A stretch of DNA of 64,000 nucleotides, from NCBI RefSeq assembly GCF_012641365.1, contig NZ_JABAIM010000003.1, forward strand, positions 1-64,000, written 5' to 3'. Every line of letters starts with the position of its first letter. Within the stretch, counting starts at the first letter, position 1. The DNA comes from Leeia aquatica (GTDB taxonomy: Bacteria; Pseudomonadota; Gammaproteobacteria; Burkholderiales; Leeiaceae). A program made the translations under genes and the position numbers. Below, piece after piece: positions 1-12,836 of the stretch. The notes under the pieces were generated by a model. It was given only the letters and a program-made list of their open reading frames with translations. It was not told where the DNA came from and did no database searches.

Positions 1-240
1 CGCACACCAGCATCAACCGTCAACACCCCAACACGCACTTTTTGCAGCACCCCACCACCAAACCAAGACAAACCATTGATGCGGCAGCGTTTATTCAGCA
101 AAAGTTTTTTGCGGCTTCACGGCTTTTTCTCTGCAAAACGTGCTGTGTGGCCAGTCCTGACTGGAAATTCGACGGCGCGTTGCGCGTTTTTTGCCTCGAT
201 AAGCCGCCCCAATCACCTCTCAAGGTGTCTTTCCTGACTT
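1..240. other. Intergenic, no convincing gene
   Basis: No reading frame here has a ribosome binding site and a recognisable protein. The stretch holds two small hairpins: CCAGT/ACTGG at 151-164, and GCGC/GCGC at 175-185 followed by six T. The second could be a weak rightward terminator of a gene lying before the window. Nothing else is supported. Confidence 0.4.
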
Positions 241-282
241 CACATACAACAACACCGCCATCAGGCGGTGTTGTTGTATGTG
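241..282 (-). terminator. Perfect 19-bp hairpin after purL
   Basis: A perfect inverted repeat has arms at 241-259 and 264-282 and loop ATCA. It starts 19 bases after the purL stop. The core is a GCCGCC-type stem, and the distal arm is rich in TTGTTGT, which can serve as the U-rich part in either direction. It is most likely the purL terminator and may act on both strands. Confidence 0.75.
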
Positions 283-300
283 CTTATATATATTGCTGCA

Positions 301-4188
<3,888 letters not shown>

Positions 4189-4404
4189 GCGGGCACCAGG
4201 CAAGATGAGCGGAGCCGACCGGGGGGACGGCAATCATGTCAGGCCCTTACCGCAATAAAACCGCGATGGCACGGTTAGGAGCGGGGGTACCGTGACGGGC
4301 GCGATGATACCGCAAAAGCCCTTGTTTTTCGAGACAAATCGTCGCGCTTGCGCTACGCCGCGGCACAGCGCGCTACAATGGCACGTTTGGTCAGGAGCGG
4401 ACGG

Positions 4405-5091
4405 GTGCCAGCACAATACGACTGGTTGGGATGGTGGCTGGTGGGACTGCTCGGAGGCACCCACTGCATCGGCATGTGCGGCGGACTGGTCGCAGCATTC
4501 AGCATGGGCCTGCCTGCGCGTCGGCGGATGCTGTACTGGGGGCTGTTGAACACCGGGCGCTTGCTCAGCTATATGCTGGCAGGTGTGCTGGCCGGACTGC
4601 TGGGGGCCACCCTGCATGGCTATGGGCGGCTGCTCCCCCTGCAATGGCTACTCTATATGCTGTCCCAACTCTTGCTGGTGTTCCTGGGCCTGCATCTGAG
4701 CGGACTCCCTACCCTCATTCCCCGGCTGGAAAAGTGGGGGTCGCTGCTCTGGCGACATCTACAACCCCGCTTCCGCGCATTGCTGCCCTTGCGCACACCC
4801 GGTCAGGCTTTACTGGCAGGGCTGTTCTGGGGGTGGCTGCCCTGTGGGCTGGTGTATACCGCATTAAGCAGCGCCCTCCTCTCCGGCACCCCTGTATTGG
4901 GGGCGGCACAAATGCTGGCGTTTGGACTGGGAACCCTGCCCACCCTGCTGGTGATGGGCAAGCTCGCACCTTGGCTGCAACGTCCAATGCTGCGACGCCT
5001 CTCCGGCCTGCTGGTCATGGTGCTGGGTGGATGGGGAATTTGGAATGGTTTACATTTGCTCCCCTCCGTAAAGGCTGCGCTTTTGCTATAG
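4405..5091 (+). CDS. TauE/SafE-UreH-like membrane protein
   Basis: A polytopic inner-membrane protein of about 228 residues. The N-terminal signature GLLGGTHCIGMCGG and a second WLPCG motif are typical of the UreH/DsbD_2-like family often annotated 'sulfite exporter TauE/SafE'. Members are found near cytochrome oxidase and metal-handling genes, and substrates are mostly unproven. About six hydrophobic segments are visible. I chose the GTG at 4405 because AGGAG lies seven bases upstream. ATG 4378 and TTG 4348 are also in frame, but a TACAAT at 4374-4379 that looks like a -10 box would place them upstream of the transcript start. Substrate unknown. Confidence 0.8.
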   Translation: MPAQYDWLGWWLVGLLGGTHCIGMCGGLVAAFSMGLPARRRMLYWGLLNTGRLLSYMLAGVLAGLLGATLHGYGRLLPLQWLLYMLSQLLLVFLGLHLSGLPTLIPRLEKWGSLLWRHLQPRFRALLPLRTPGQALLAGLFWGWLPCGLVYTALSSALLSGTPVLGAAQMLAFGLGTLPTLLVMGKLAPWLQRPMLRRLSGLLVMVLGGWGIWNGLHLLPSVKAALLL

Positions 5092-5146
5092 TCGGGTAGG
5101 GAGCCGCTCTACACCCCTGTCCAACTGCCTTCCACTGAAGGACCCC

Positions 5147-6694
5147 ATGCTTGACAAACTGAAAGCGTTGACCCGGCAGTTAAACCCAGTGCAACGTGCG
5201 CTGGAGGCAACCCAAGGCTTACCCAGCCTGACGCCGGTCGCTGCCATGGAATTCATTGCAGGATGGTTGCCGCAGCAGCAGAACCTGCTGGAACAACCCA
5301 CTCGCATGCAGGAAGCCTTGTGGGGCTTGGATCCGCTCTGCCGTGAACGACTAGCGGCGGCCGCCAGCGAGCTGATGCGCGGCCAGCTGACCCGCCTGCG
5401 CCTGCAGCTCTACGCCAATGCCGCTCAGCCCTATGTGCAAGCGCTTTACCGCGCTTATCTGCCCTGCGTCCAGCAGTACAAACTGTCACTGGTACAGAAA
5501 CCCCATGAGCAGTTTCCGCCGCATGCCGGCTTTCTGTTCTGGGGAACGCGACGCCTGGTGATGGAGTTCATCACCACACGGCAGGCCCAGCAGACACAGT
5601 GGCGGGAGCTGTACGCTGCCATTCCGGCCATTCTGGGCGAGAAGTTACCCGCCAGTGCCTTACCGGCAGCGCGGCTGGCGCTGGCCCAGTTCTGTCTGGT
5701 CAGCAGTGGTCTGGCGGCCGAGCTGGAGGTGCGTCAAGTAGACATTGTCGACCGGCTGGTCGGCATGTTGGCGCCATTTGTCAGTTTCAGCCAGCAGCCG
5801 CGCAGCGGCATCCAGTACTGGCTGGACATTCATCAGCCGCACCCGCCCGCCCTGGTGGACCTAGGTAAATTGCCGCCGCCTTCCAATGGCCTGATCTACA
5901 TCCAGTTCGAGCGTGTACTGGACGAGCTGCTGTCACTGGAAACCCTGATCGCCCAGCAAGCCCAACTCCCCACCAAGCTGAATTTTGACGGCAATCTACA
6001 CCGCACAGAAGTGCTAGTGACCTTGCGGCAATTGCGTGACAAATGGATGGGCAAGGTGGCTACCCGTCGGCATGAGCGCAAGCTGATGGACAAGTTTGTG
6101 TTTCTGGCACTGGACCTGCCCGCCATCCGACGTAAGGTGGCAGGGTTTGAACAAGCGGGAACCCGCACCATTAACCTCGGCATCGAACGGGCGCGGATGG
6201 AGGACATCAGCCAGAGCGGTATTGGTCTGCGTGTACCCGCCGAGGCCTGGGCCAAGGTGGGGCTGGCGGTGGGCATCCAGGTTGAAGGCAATCCGCGCTG
6301 GGTGGTCGGTGTCGTGCGACGCTTGGTCAACACCCAGACTGCCAGCGAGCTGCACATGGGTGTGGAAATCCTGTCACTGACCCCACAGTCTATCCGGCTG
6401 GTGGAGGAAGCGCGTCTGACGGTATGGGAGCAAACCAATGCCGGTGGCGCACTGGATAATGTGTTCGGGGTGTGGATCCCGCCTTCCGTACACAGCCATG
6501 AGCAAGCCATGCTGTTGCTGGAGAAGCCGGAAGTGGTCATCGGCAAGTCATACGGCATGTACTATCATGGCCACAAAGGCATGGTACGTATCAAGGATCA
6601 GGTGGAGGTAGGCGACAACTTCTACCGATACACTGTCGATGTGGTCGAGGCCTTGTCCGCCAGCGTTGAAAAAGCGCAGGAACTGGACTTCTGA
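5147..6694 (+). CDS. PilZ-like domain protein, possible cyclic-di-GMP responder
   Basis: A soluble protein of 515 residues with no signal peptide. Residues 1-300 are helical and unassigned. Residues 340-410 resemble a PilZ beta barrel: the DxSxxG motif is present as DISQSG at 353-358, followed by the usual VGxxV...GVVRR...HMGVEIL strand pattern. The RxxxR half of the ligand site is not obvious in front of it (sequence GIERARMED), so cyclic-di-GMP binding is uncertain. AAGGA lies before the ATG. It is 55 bases downstream of the TauE-like gene and may be cotranscribed. It could act in motility or surface control; this is inference from the domain only. Confidence 0.65.
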   Translation: MLDKLKALTRQLNPVQRALEATQGLPSLTPVAAMEFIAGWLPQQQNLLEQPTRMQEALWGLDPLCRERLAAAASELMRGQLTRLRLQLYANAAQPYVQALYRAYLPCVQQYKLSLVQKPHEQFPPHAGFLFWGTRRLVMEFITTRQAQQTQWRELYAAIPAILGEKLPASALPAARLALAQFCLVSSGLAAELEVRQVDIVDRLVGMLAPFVSFSQQPRSGIQYWLDIHQPHPPALVDLGKLPPPSNGLIYIQFERVLDELLSLETLIAQQAQLPTKLNFDGNLHRTEVLVTLRQLRDKWMGKVATRRHERKLMDKFVFLALDLPAIRRKVAGFEQAGTRTINLGIERARMEDISQSGIGLRVPAEAWAKVGLAVGIQVEGNPRWVVGVVRRLVNTQTASELHMGVEILSLTPQSIRLVEEARLTVWEQTNAGGALDNVFGVWIPPSVHSHEQAMLLLEKPEVVIGKSYGMYYHGHKGMVRIKDQVEVGDNFYRYTVDVVEALSASVEKAQELDF

Positions 6695-6708
6695 CGCCTT
6701 ACCCCCAT

Positions 6709-6746
6709 AAAAAACCGCCCACCGGGCAATCCGGCGGGCGGTTTTT
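6709..6746. terminator. Bidirectional terminator between PilZ-like gene and dnaJ
   Basis: The stem CCGCCCACCGG / CCGGCGGGCGG (one G-U-type mismatch, loop GCAAT) is flanked by six A on the left and TTTTTATTT on the right. It therefore reads as an intrinsic terminator on both strands between two convergent genes. Confidence 0.9.
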
Positions 6747-6763
6747 ATTTGTCTGGATGCGGT

Positions 6764-7876
6764 TTACTCGAAGAAGGCCTTGACCTTGTCCATCCAGGAC
6801 TGGGCACGCGGGTTATGCTTGGCGGCATCCTCGCCCTCATTACCCTCAAACTCCCGTAACAGCTCCTTCTGCCGCTCGGTGAGGTTAACCGGGGTTTCTA
6901 CCACCACATGGCACATCAGATCGCCATAGCTGCTGCCACGAACATCCTTGATCCCCTTCCCGCGCAGGCGGTACACCTTGCCGGTCTGGGTTTCCGGGGA
7001 GATCTTGATCTTCGCCTTGCCATCCAGCGTCGGAATCTCCAGCTCGCCACCCAGTGCCGCGGTGGCGAAGCTGATGGGCATCTCGCAGTGCAGGTCATTG
7101 CCGTCACGCTGGAACATGCTGTGCGGGATCAAGTCGATCACCACATACAGGTCACCGCGCGGGCCGCCGCCTTGCCCGGGCTCGCCTTCGCCTGACAGGC
7201 GGATACGGTTGCCGTCATCCACCCCGGCAGGGACCTTTACCGACAGGGTTTTCTGTTGCTTGATCCAGCCCGCACCATGGCAAGGCTTGCAGGGGTCAGA
7301 AATCACCTTGCCGCTGCCGTGGCAGGTCGGGCAGGTTTGTTGCAGGGAGAAAAAGCCCTGCTGCATGCGCACTTGGCCATGACCATTGCAGGTATGGCAG
7401 GTCTTGGCCTGGGTGCCCGGTTTGGCGCCACTGCCATGACACACCTCGCACTGCTCCATGCTGGGGATGCGAATCTGCTTCTCGCAGCCACGCGCCGCTT
7501 CTTCCAGCGTAATCTTCAGGTTATATCTCAGGTCGGCACCACGGCTCACACCACTGCGGCCACGGCCGCCACCGAAAATCTCACCAAAGATGTCGCCAAA
7601 GGCATCGGCAAAGCCGCCCATGCCCGCACCGCCGCCCATGCCAGCTTGCGGGTCGACCCCAGCGTGGCCGTACTGGTCATAAGCGGCCCGCTTCTGCTCG
7701 TCTGACAAAATCTCGTAGGCTTCCTTGGCCTCTTTGAATTTGTCTTCCGCATCTTTGCTGTCCGGATTTCGGTCCGGGTGAAATTTCATCGCCAGCTTGC
7801 GGTAGGCTTTTTTGATCTCGTCGTCGCTGGCATCGCGGTTGACGCCCAGCACTTCATAAAAATCACGTTTGGACAT
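6764..7876 (-). CDS. dnaJ: Chaperone DnaJ (Hsp40)
   Basis: Co-chaperone that delivers unfolded clients to DnaK and stimulates its ATPase. All domains of a type I Hsp40 are present in 370 residues: a J domain at 1-70 with HPD at 33-35, a Gly/Phe-rich linker at about 75-110, four zinc-binding CxxCxGxG repeats ([32 protein letters not shown]), and the C-terminal substrate-binding region. It lies only 20 bases downstream of the desaturase gene, so the two are probably cotranscribed. A bidirectional terminator follows. An AGGTGA is found about a dozen bases before the ATG. Confidence 0.97.
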   Translation of the reverse strand: MSKRDFYEVLGVNRDASDDEIKKAYRKLAMKFHPDRNPDSKDAEDKFKEAKEAYEILSDEQKRAAYDQYGHAGVDPQAGMGGGAGMGGFADAFGDIFGEIFGGGRGRSGVSRGADLRYNLKITLEEAARGCEKQIRIPSMEQCEVCHGSGAKPGTQAKTCHTCNGHGQVRMQQGFFSLQQTCPTCHGSGKVISDPCKPCHGAGWIKQQKTLSVKVPAGVDDGNRIRLSGEGEPGQGGGPRGDLYVVIDLIPHSMFQRDGNDLHCEMPISFATAALGGELEIPTLDGKAKIKISPETQTGKVYRLRGKGIKDVRGSSYGDLMCHVVVETPVNLTERQKELLREFEGNEGEDAAKHNPRAQSWMDKVKAFFE

Positions 7877-7896
7877 GTCTGTTTTTCACCTGCTCG

Positions 7897-8991
7897 TCAA
7901 ACTGCAGCCTGTGGCCGCTGGCCCATGCTGCGCAAGAAGCCGAAATGCGCCCGCAGCGCTGCCCGTACCGACGGGAAGCACAAGTACGGCACGGAAAATT
8001 CTTCACACGTCTTCTGCACAATCCGGCGCAGGGCCGGATAGTGGATATGACTGATCTTGTGGAATAAATGGTGCTCAACCTGGAAATTTAAACCACCCAT
8101 GTAAAAGGTGGCCAGCCAGCTGCGTGGCGCAAAGTCTGCTGTGGTCCGCACTTGCAACTCCGCCCACTCGGCAGGCAATTTGCCACTCTGCGGGTCGGGT
8201 AACGGAAAGTGTGCGCCCTGCACAGTGTGTGCCAGCTGGAACACCAGCGACAGCGTCAAACCAAACAGCAAATGCACCCCAACAAAGCACAGCAGTACCT
8301 GCCACACCGGGTGAAACAGCATCGGGATCACCAGCGCGTAGCCAAAATAAAACAGCTTGGCAGCCAGAAACCAGGGCAGCTCCCACGCGGCGCGTGGTTG
8401 CATCTGCGTGTTGCCGATGCGGTTGGTGATGATCTTGTGAAAATCGCTGAACGCCAGCAGGTACAGCGACAGCATGCTGTACAGTACCGGCGCATACCAG
8501 TGCTGCAGCCGATGCCATGGCCGCCAGGGCTGGCTGGGCGACAGCCGCATCAAAGACCCGATGGCAATGTCGTCGTCCTTGCCGTCGATATTGGTATAGG
8601 TATGGTGCAGCAGATTGTGCTTTTGTTTCCACAAGGTCTGACTGCTGCCGAGCAGATCCATAGCGCTTCCCGCCAGGAAATTGACCCAGCGCTTGCGCGA
8701 ATAGCTGCCATGCGCGCCATCATGCATTACATTGAAGGCCACCAGCACGAAGCCCTGCACCAGCAGGAATGCGGCCAGCAGCGCCGACCACCAGTGCTCC
8801 ACCCACCAGACCAGGCTGACATAGCTGCCCAGCATCAAGCCCACCGAGACCAGCGTTTTCAGGTACAGCCGCCAGTTGCCAGTTTGACGCAGGCCGGCCT
8901 CCTGAAAGTACTGCTCGGTACGCTGCTTGAGGGTTTCAAAAAAGGCGCCTCGTGGTGGAAACACGATGCGGGAGGGTTGTGCTGAACTCAT
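7897..8991 (-). CDS. Membrane fatty-acid (acyl-CoA/acyl-lipid) desaturase
   Basis: A di-iron membrane desaturase of 364 residues. The three histidine boxes are clear: HDGAH at 90-94, HNLLHH at 125-130 and QVEHH at 304-308. The Q in the third box is typical of front-end (delta-6/linoleoyl-CoA-like) desaturases, but no fused cytochrome b5 domain is present. Hydrophobic pairs lie around residues 47-88 and 205-255. The gene sits between dnaK and dnaJ, in the same direction and 20 bases before dnaJ. This is an unusual guest in the operon and implies expression together with the chaperones. The exact double-bond position cannot be read from sequence. Confidence 0.88.
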   Translation of the reverse strand: MSSAQPSRIVFPPRGAFFETLKQRTEQYFQEAGLRQTGNWRLYLKTLVSVGLMLGSYVSLVWWVEHWWSALLAAFLLVQGFVLVAFNVMHDGAHGSYSRKRWVNFLAGSAMDLLGSSQTLWKQKHNLLHHTYTNIDGKDDDIAIGSLMRLSPSQPWRPWHRLQHWYAPVLYSMLSLYLLAFSDFHKIITNRIGNTQMQPRAAWELPWFLAAKLFYFGYALVIPMLFHPVWQVLLCFVGVHLLFGLTLSLVFQLAHTVQGAHFPLPDPQSGKLPAEWAELQVRTTADFAPRSWLATFYMGGLNFQVEHHLFHKISHIHYPALRRIVQKTCEEFSVPYLCFPSVRAALRAHFGFLRSMGQRPQAAV

Positions 8992-9030
8992 GGTACCTTT
9001 CCGTCACCTACTGCGGGTGACATGGCGAGG

Positions 9031-9071
9031 CCGCGTTGCCTCTATGGGGTGCCTCCACCCCGGCAACACGG
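9031..9071. promoter_or_regulatory. Long imperfect hairpin in the desaturase leader
   Basis: Outer arms CCGCGTTGCC (9031-9040) and GGCAACACGG (9062-9071) pair with one mismatch. An inner perfect stem GGGGTG/CACCCC with loop CCTC sits inside, with a five-base bulge TCTAT. It lies between the dnaK end and the desaturase start. On the minus strand the bulge reads CCCCATAGA, which resembles a sigma-32 -10 element without a good -35. It may be an attenuator or a processing site; role inferred. Confidence 0.45.
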
Positions 9072-9098
9072 CCTCAGACAGCCATCGGGCTGACATGA

Positions 9099-9122
9099 CT
9101 AAACCGGCCATCGCCGGTTTAG
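9099..9122 (-). terminator. Perfect 10-bp hairpin after dnaK
   Basis: Arms CTAAACCGGC and GCCGGTTTAG with loop CATC begin four bases beyond the dnaK stop. There is no long T run on the minus strand, so termination may be partial and allow read-through into the desaturase-dnaJ pair. Confidence 0.6.
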
Positions 9123-9125
9123 CCC

Positions 9126-11030
9126 TTACTTCTTGTCTTTGACTTCTTCGTACTCGGCATCCACCACGTCACCTTCCACTGGCTTTTCGCCACCGGCAGG
9201 GGCTTCGCCACCTTCAGCCTGACCATACATCAGCTCACCCAGTTTCTGGCTGACTTGCATCAGGGTTTCCACCTTGGCGTCGATCGCGGCCTTGTCATCC
9301 GACTTCAGCACCTCTTCCACGCCCTTGACGGCTTCCTCGATCTTGGCCTTCTCTTCGGCATCAATCTTGTCGCCGTGCTCAGACAGCGATTTCTTCACCT
9401 GATGCACCAGACCATCGGCCTGGTTGCGCGACTGTACCAGCTCGATCAGCTTGCGGTCTTCGTCGGCATTGGCTTCGGCGTCGCGCACCATTTGTTCGAT
9501 CTCGGACTCGGAGAGACCCGAATTCGCCTTGATGGTGATCTTGTTTTCCTTGCCGGTAGCCTTGTCACGGGCCGACACGTGCAGAATGCCGTTGGCGTCG
9601 ATATCGAAGCTCACCTCGATCTGCGGCACGCCGCGCGCTGCAGGCGGGATGCCTTCCAGATTGAACTGGCCCAGGCTCTTGTTGGCCGACGCCTTCTCGC
9701 GTTCGCCTTGCAGCACGTGGATGGTCACCGCGCCCTGGTTGTCATCCGCGGTCGAGAACACATTGCTGGCCTTGGTCGGGATGGTGGTATTCTTCTGGAT
9801 CAGCTTGGTCATCACGCCACCCAGCGTCTCGATACCCAGCGACAGCGGGGTCACGTCCAGCAGCAGCACGTCCTTCACGTCACCTTGCAGCACGCCACCC
9901 TGAATCGCAGCACCCACCGCCACGGCTTCATCCGGGTTCACGTCACGGCGCGGTTCCTTGCCGAAGAACTCCTTCACCTTGTCCTGCACCTTGGGCATGC
10001 GGGTCTGGCCGCCGACCAGGATCACGTCCTCAATGTCGCTGACCTTGACGCCTGCATCCTTGATCGCCACCCGGCACGGCTCGATGGTGCGCTCGATCAG
10101 GTCTTCCACCAGCGACTCGAACTTGGCGCGGGTAATCTTCAGCGCCATGTGCTTCGGGCCGGTCGCGTCCATGGTGATGTACGGCAGGTTGATTTCGGTC
10201 TGCTGGCTGGAGGAGAGCTCGATCTTGGCCTTTTCAGCGGCTTCCTTCAGGCGTTGCAGTGCCATCACATCGTTCTTCAGGTCGATGCCTTGCTCGCGCT
10301 TGAACTCGGACACCAGATAGTCGATCAGGCGCTGGTCGAAGTCTTCACCACCGAGGAAGGTATCGCCGTTGGTGGACAGCACTTCAAACTGGTGCTCGCC
10401 ATCGACTTCGGCAATCTCGATGATGGAGATGTCGAAGGTACCGCCACCCAGGTCAAACACGGCAACCTTGCGATCGCCTTCCTTCTTGTCCATACCAAAG
10501 GCCAGTGCGGCTGCAGTCGGCTCATTGATGATGCGCTTCACATCCAGACCGGCGATACGGCCGGCATCCTTGGTGGCCTGGCGCTGGCTGTCGTTGAAGT
10601 AAGCCGGTACCGTAATCACGGCCTCGGTCACTTCTTCACCCAGATAGTCTTCAGCCGTTTTCTTCATCTTGCGCAGCACTTCGGCGGAGACTTGCGGCGG
10701 TGCCATCTTCTTGTCGCGGGCCGATACCCAGGCATCACCGTTGTCGGCCTTGACGATGGCGTAAGGCATCAGGTCGATGTCCTTCTGCACTTCTTTTTCT
10801 TCAAAGCGGCGGCCAATCAGGCGCTTCACTGCAAACAGCGTGTTCTTCGGGTTGGTCACCGCCTGGCGCTTGGCCGGGGCGCCCACCAGAATTTCATCGT
10901 CGGTGTAACCGATGATGGACGGGGTGGTGCGTGCACCTTCGGCGTTCTCGATCACTTTAGGCGCGCCGTTTTCCATTACCGCCACGCAGGAGTTGGTGGT
11001 ACCGAGGTCAATACCGATAATCTTGCCCAT
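9126..11030 (-). CDS. dnaK: Chaperone DnaK (Hsp70)
   Basis: ATP-dependent Hsp70 chaperone, 634 residues. It begins [18 protein letters not shown], the canonical phosphate-1 loop. The nucleotide-binding domain (about 1-380) shows the [10 protein letters not shown] and VGGQTRMP signatures. It is followed by the [11 protein letters not shown] linker and substrate domain, a helical lid, and the conserved acidic C-terminal tail ending EEVKDKK. It lies 107 bases downstream of grpE and has its own sigma-32 promoter in that gap. Length and sequence are normal for the family. Confidence 0.98.
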   Translation of the reverse strand: MGKIIGIDLGTTNSCVAVMENGAPKVIENAEGARTTPSIIGYTDDEILVGAPAKRQAVTNPKNTLFAVKRLIGRRFEEKEVQKDIDLMPYAIVKADNGDAWVSARDKKMAPPQVSAEVLRKMKKTAEDYLGEEVTEAVITVPAYFNDSQRQATKDAGRIAGLDVKRIINEPTAAALAFGMDKKEGDRKVAVFDLGGGTFDISIIEIAEVDGEHQFEVLSTNGDTFLGGEDFDQRLIDYLVSEFKREQGIDLKNDVMALQRLKEAAEKAKIELSSSQQTEINLPYITMDATGPKHMALKITRAKFESLVEDLIERTIEPCRVAIKDAGVKVSDIEDVILVGGQTRMPKVQDKVKEFFGKEPRRDVNPDEAVAVGAAIQGGVLQGDVKDVLLLDVTPLSLGIETLGGVMTKLIQKNTTIPTKASNVFSTADDNQGAVTIHVLQGEREKASANKSLGQFNLEGIPPAARGVPQIEVSFDIDANGILHVSARDKATGKENKITIKANSGLSESEIEQMVRDAEANADEDRKLIELVQSRNQADGLVHQVKKSLSEHGDKIDAEEKAKIEEAVKGVEEVLKSDDKAAIDAKVETLMQVSQKLGELMYGQAEGGEAPAGGEKPVEGDVVDAEYEEVKDKK

Positions 11031-11088
11031 GTCTTGATCCTTTTGTCGCTTCAGGCCATTCGGGCCTGCTTCAATTGTCTTGTACTGT

Positions 11089-11116
11089 AAATGGGGTGCT
11101 GTGTCGGGCTTTCAAG
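11089..11116 (-). promoter_or_regulatory. Sigma-32 (RpoH) promoter of dnaK
   Basis: Read on the minus strand, CTTGAAA (11116-11110) is followed after 13 bases by CCCCATTT (11096-11089). This matches the RpoH consensus CTTGAA-N13-CCCCATNT at every fixed position. It lies about 60 bases before the dnaK start. No CIRCE-type inverted repeat is seen, so control by RpoH rather than HrcA is inferred. Confidence 0.88.
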
Positions 11117-11137
11117 CCCCTGACAGCAGCAGGGTCA

Positions 11138-11665
11138 TCAGGCATCCATTGCCTTGGATACCACCACCAGCGCCGGGCGCAACACGCGCTCCGCCAGGGT
11201 GTAACCCTTTTGCATCACATCCACCACCGTATTCGGTTCCTTGTCGGCCACCGGAATCGCCGTCATCGCCTGATGCTTGTGCGGGTCCAGCTTTTCGCCG
11301 AGCGGATTGATCTCGCGTACCGCAAACTTCTCAAAAGCGCTGCCCAGTTGCTTCAGGGTCAGCTCTACCCCGGCCTGAATGCTCTCGATACTGCTGGTGT
11401 CCTTCATCGCCATCTCCAGCGAATCCTTTACCGCCAGCAATTCCCCAGCAAACTTCTCGACTGCAAACTTGCGGGCCTTGTCGACTTCCTCTGCGGCACG
11501 GCGGCGGGCATTTTCGCCTTCCGCACGGGCATACAGCACATCCTGCTTGGCCTGTTCGAGGTCCGCCAAGGCGCGAGCCAGTTGTTCGTCCAGTGTAGGG
11601 GTAGCCGCACCGTCACCGGTTTCGATGGGTTCTTGCGGCTGATCGTTGTGTACGTCCTGCGACAT
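11138..11665 (-). CDS. grpE: Nucleotide exchange factor GrpE
   Basis: GrpE releases ADP from DnaK. The 175-residue protein has an acidic, disordered N terminus, a long helical dimerisation region (about 28-90) and the C-terminal beta domain. That domain contains the family pattern ending in [25 protein letters not shown] lies six bases before the ATG. It is the first gene of the grpE-dnaK-desaturase-dnaJ row and is preceded by a weaker sigma-32-like promoter. Confidence 0.96.
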   Translation of the reverse strand: MSQDVHNDQPQEPIETGDGAATPTLDEQLARALADLEQAKQDVLYARAEGENARRRAAEEVDKARKFAVEKFAGELLAVKDSLEMAMKDTSSIESIQAGVELTLKQLGSAFEKFAVREINPLGEKLDPHKHQAMTAIPVADKEPNTVVDVMQKGYTLAERVLRPALVVVSKAMDA

Positions 11666-11692
11666 GCTTGCCTCCTGAATAACCTTGCTGCC

Positions 11693-11721
11693 AAGGTGGC
11701 GATGCCACCCCGGTTTTCAAG
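11693..11721 (-). promoter_or_regulatory. Probable sigma-32 promoter of grpE
   Basis: On the minus strand CTTGAAA (11721-11715) is followed after 15 bases by CCACCTT (11699-11693). The -35 is perfect and the -10 agrees with CCCCATT in five of seven positions. It lies some 28 bases before the grpE ATG. Confidence 0.6.
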
Positions 11722-11747
11722 AGGGCAGGACAGGATTTTTTACGGGT

Positions 11748-12731
11748 TCATGACGTGAGCTGCGGCATCACAGCCGCAAACTGCTTGCGATATTGCGCCG
11801 GGCTGGTCAGCACCACACGCCGAAAATGACGCCGCAGCGACTCCTCCGAGCCAAAGCCCGCCTGCTCTGCCACCTCGGCCAGCTCCAGCTGGCTGCTCTC
11901 CAGCAGATGCTGCGCCAGGGCCACCCGCTCGCGGGTCAACCAGTCCAGCGGTGACATGCCGCTGACTTGTAGAAACTGACGCTGCAAGGTGCGTGCACTC
12001 ATCGCGGCGTGCGCGGCCATGCTGTCCACGCTATGGGGTTCATGCAAGTGCTGCCGCAGCCAGACCATCAAGGCCTGCAAGCGCCCCGGCCCTTCCTCCG
12101 GCACCGGTCTCGGTACAAACTGGGCCTGGCCGCCATCGCGAAACGGCGGCACCACCAGCCGCTGCGCCACCTGATTGGCAATCTTGCCGCCATAATCCTT
12201 GCGCACCAGATAGAGCAGCATGTCCAGCCCGGCTGCGGACCCGGCAGAGGTCACCACCTGACCTTCGTCGATGTACAAGGCATCGGCATCCACTTCCAGC
12301 TCGGGGTAGCGGGCGGCCAGCCGCTCTGCATAGCGCCAGTGGGTGGTGACGCGACGGCCGGCCAACACACCCGCGGCGGCCAGCACAAACACGCCAGAAC
12401 AGATGGTGCAAAATGCCACGCCCTGATCCCAAGCATAACGTATTGCATCCAGCAGGGCTTGGGGCGGACGCTCGTCCGCATCACGCCAGCCGGGGATCAC
12501 CACCAGGTCGGTTTCCGCCAGGCGGGACAACTGATAGGGCGCGTCCATGCTCATGCCACCCGACACCTGCAAGGGGCCGGGCTCCGCCGCCACGCGGTCA
12601 AAGTGGTACCACGGCACGCCCAGCTCGGGCCGGTGCAGGTCGAACAGCTCCACCACGCAGCCATATTCAAACGCGCACAGCCGGTCATAGACCAGTGCGG
12701 TCACTTGCCGGGGTCGGAGGGTAGATTCCAT
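11748..12731 (-). CDS. GlxA-family transcriptional regulator (DJ-1/PfpI + AraC)
   Basis: A 327-residue regulator with an N-terminal DJ-1/PfpI-like amidotransferase fold (about 10-190). Its nucleophile-elbow cysteine is in FCTICSGVFVLAAAG. A C-terminal AraC-type double helix-turn-helix (about 225-320) shows MSARTLQRQF and the typical AEVAEQAGFGSEESLRRHFRR. Such GlxA/FtrA/CdhR-like proteins usually activate nearby catabolic genes in response to nitrogenous metabolites. It is divergent from the rhodanese/DUF1272 pair across 105 bases that contain the near-palindrome GACCGTATATTGTC. Control of that pair is plausible but not shown. Confidence 0.88.
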   Translation of the reverse strand: MESTLRPRQVTALVYDRLCAFEYGCVVELFDLHRPELGVPWYHFDRVAAEPGPLQVSGGMSMDAPYQLSRLAETDLVVIPGWRDADERPPQALLDAIRYAWDQGVAFCTICSGVFVLAAAGVLAGRRVTTHWRYAERLAARYPELEVDADALYIDEGQVVTSAGSAAGLDMLLYLVRKDYGGKIANQVAQRLVVPPFRDGGQAQFVPRPVPEEGPGRLQALMVWLRQHLHEPHSVDSMAAHAAMSARTLQRQFLQVSGMSPLDWLTRERVALAQHLLESSQLELAEVAEQAGFGSEESLRRHFRRVVLTSPAQYRKQFAAVMPQLTS

Positions 12732-12836
12732 GTTGTCGTTTTTTGACCGTATATTGTCTTATGCGACAGTTTCGCACCCTTTACCGGCTCGGCACAATGC
12801 CACTCATCGCATTCACCCCACGACAAGGAGTACCGC

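Noticed and set aside
9255-11090. 611-codon open frame opposite dnaK
   Set aside because: It is a mirror of dnaK with His/Leu/Gly-rich, low-complexity translation, no ribosome site and no domain.
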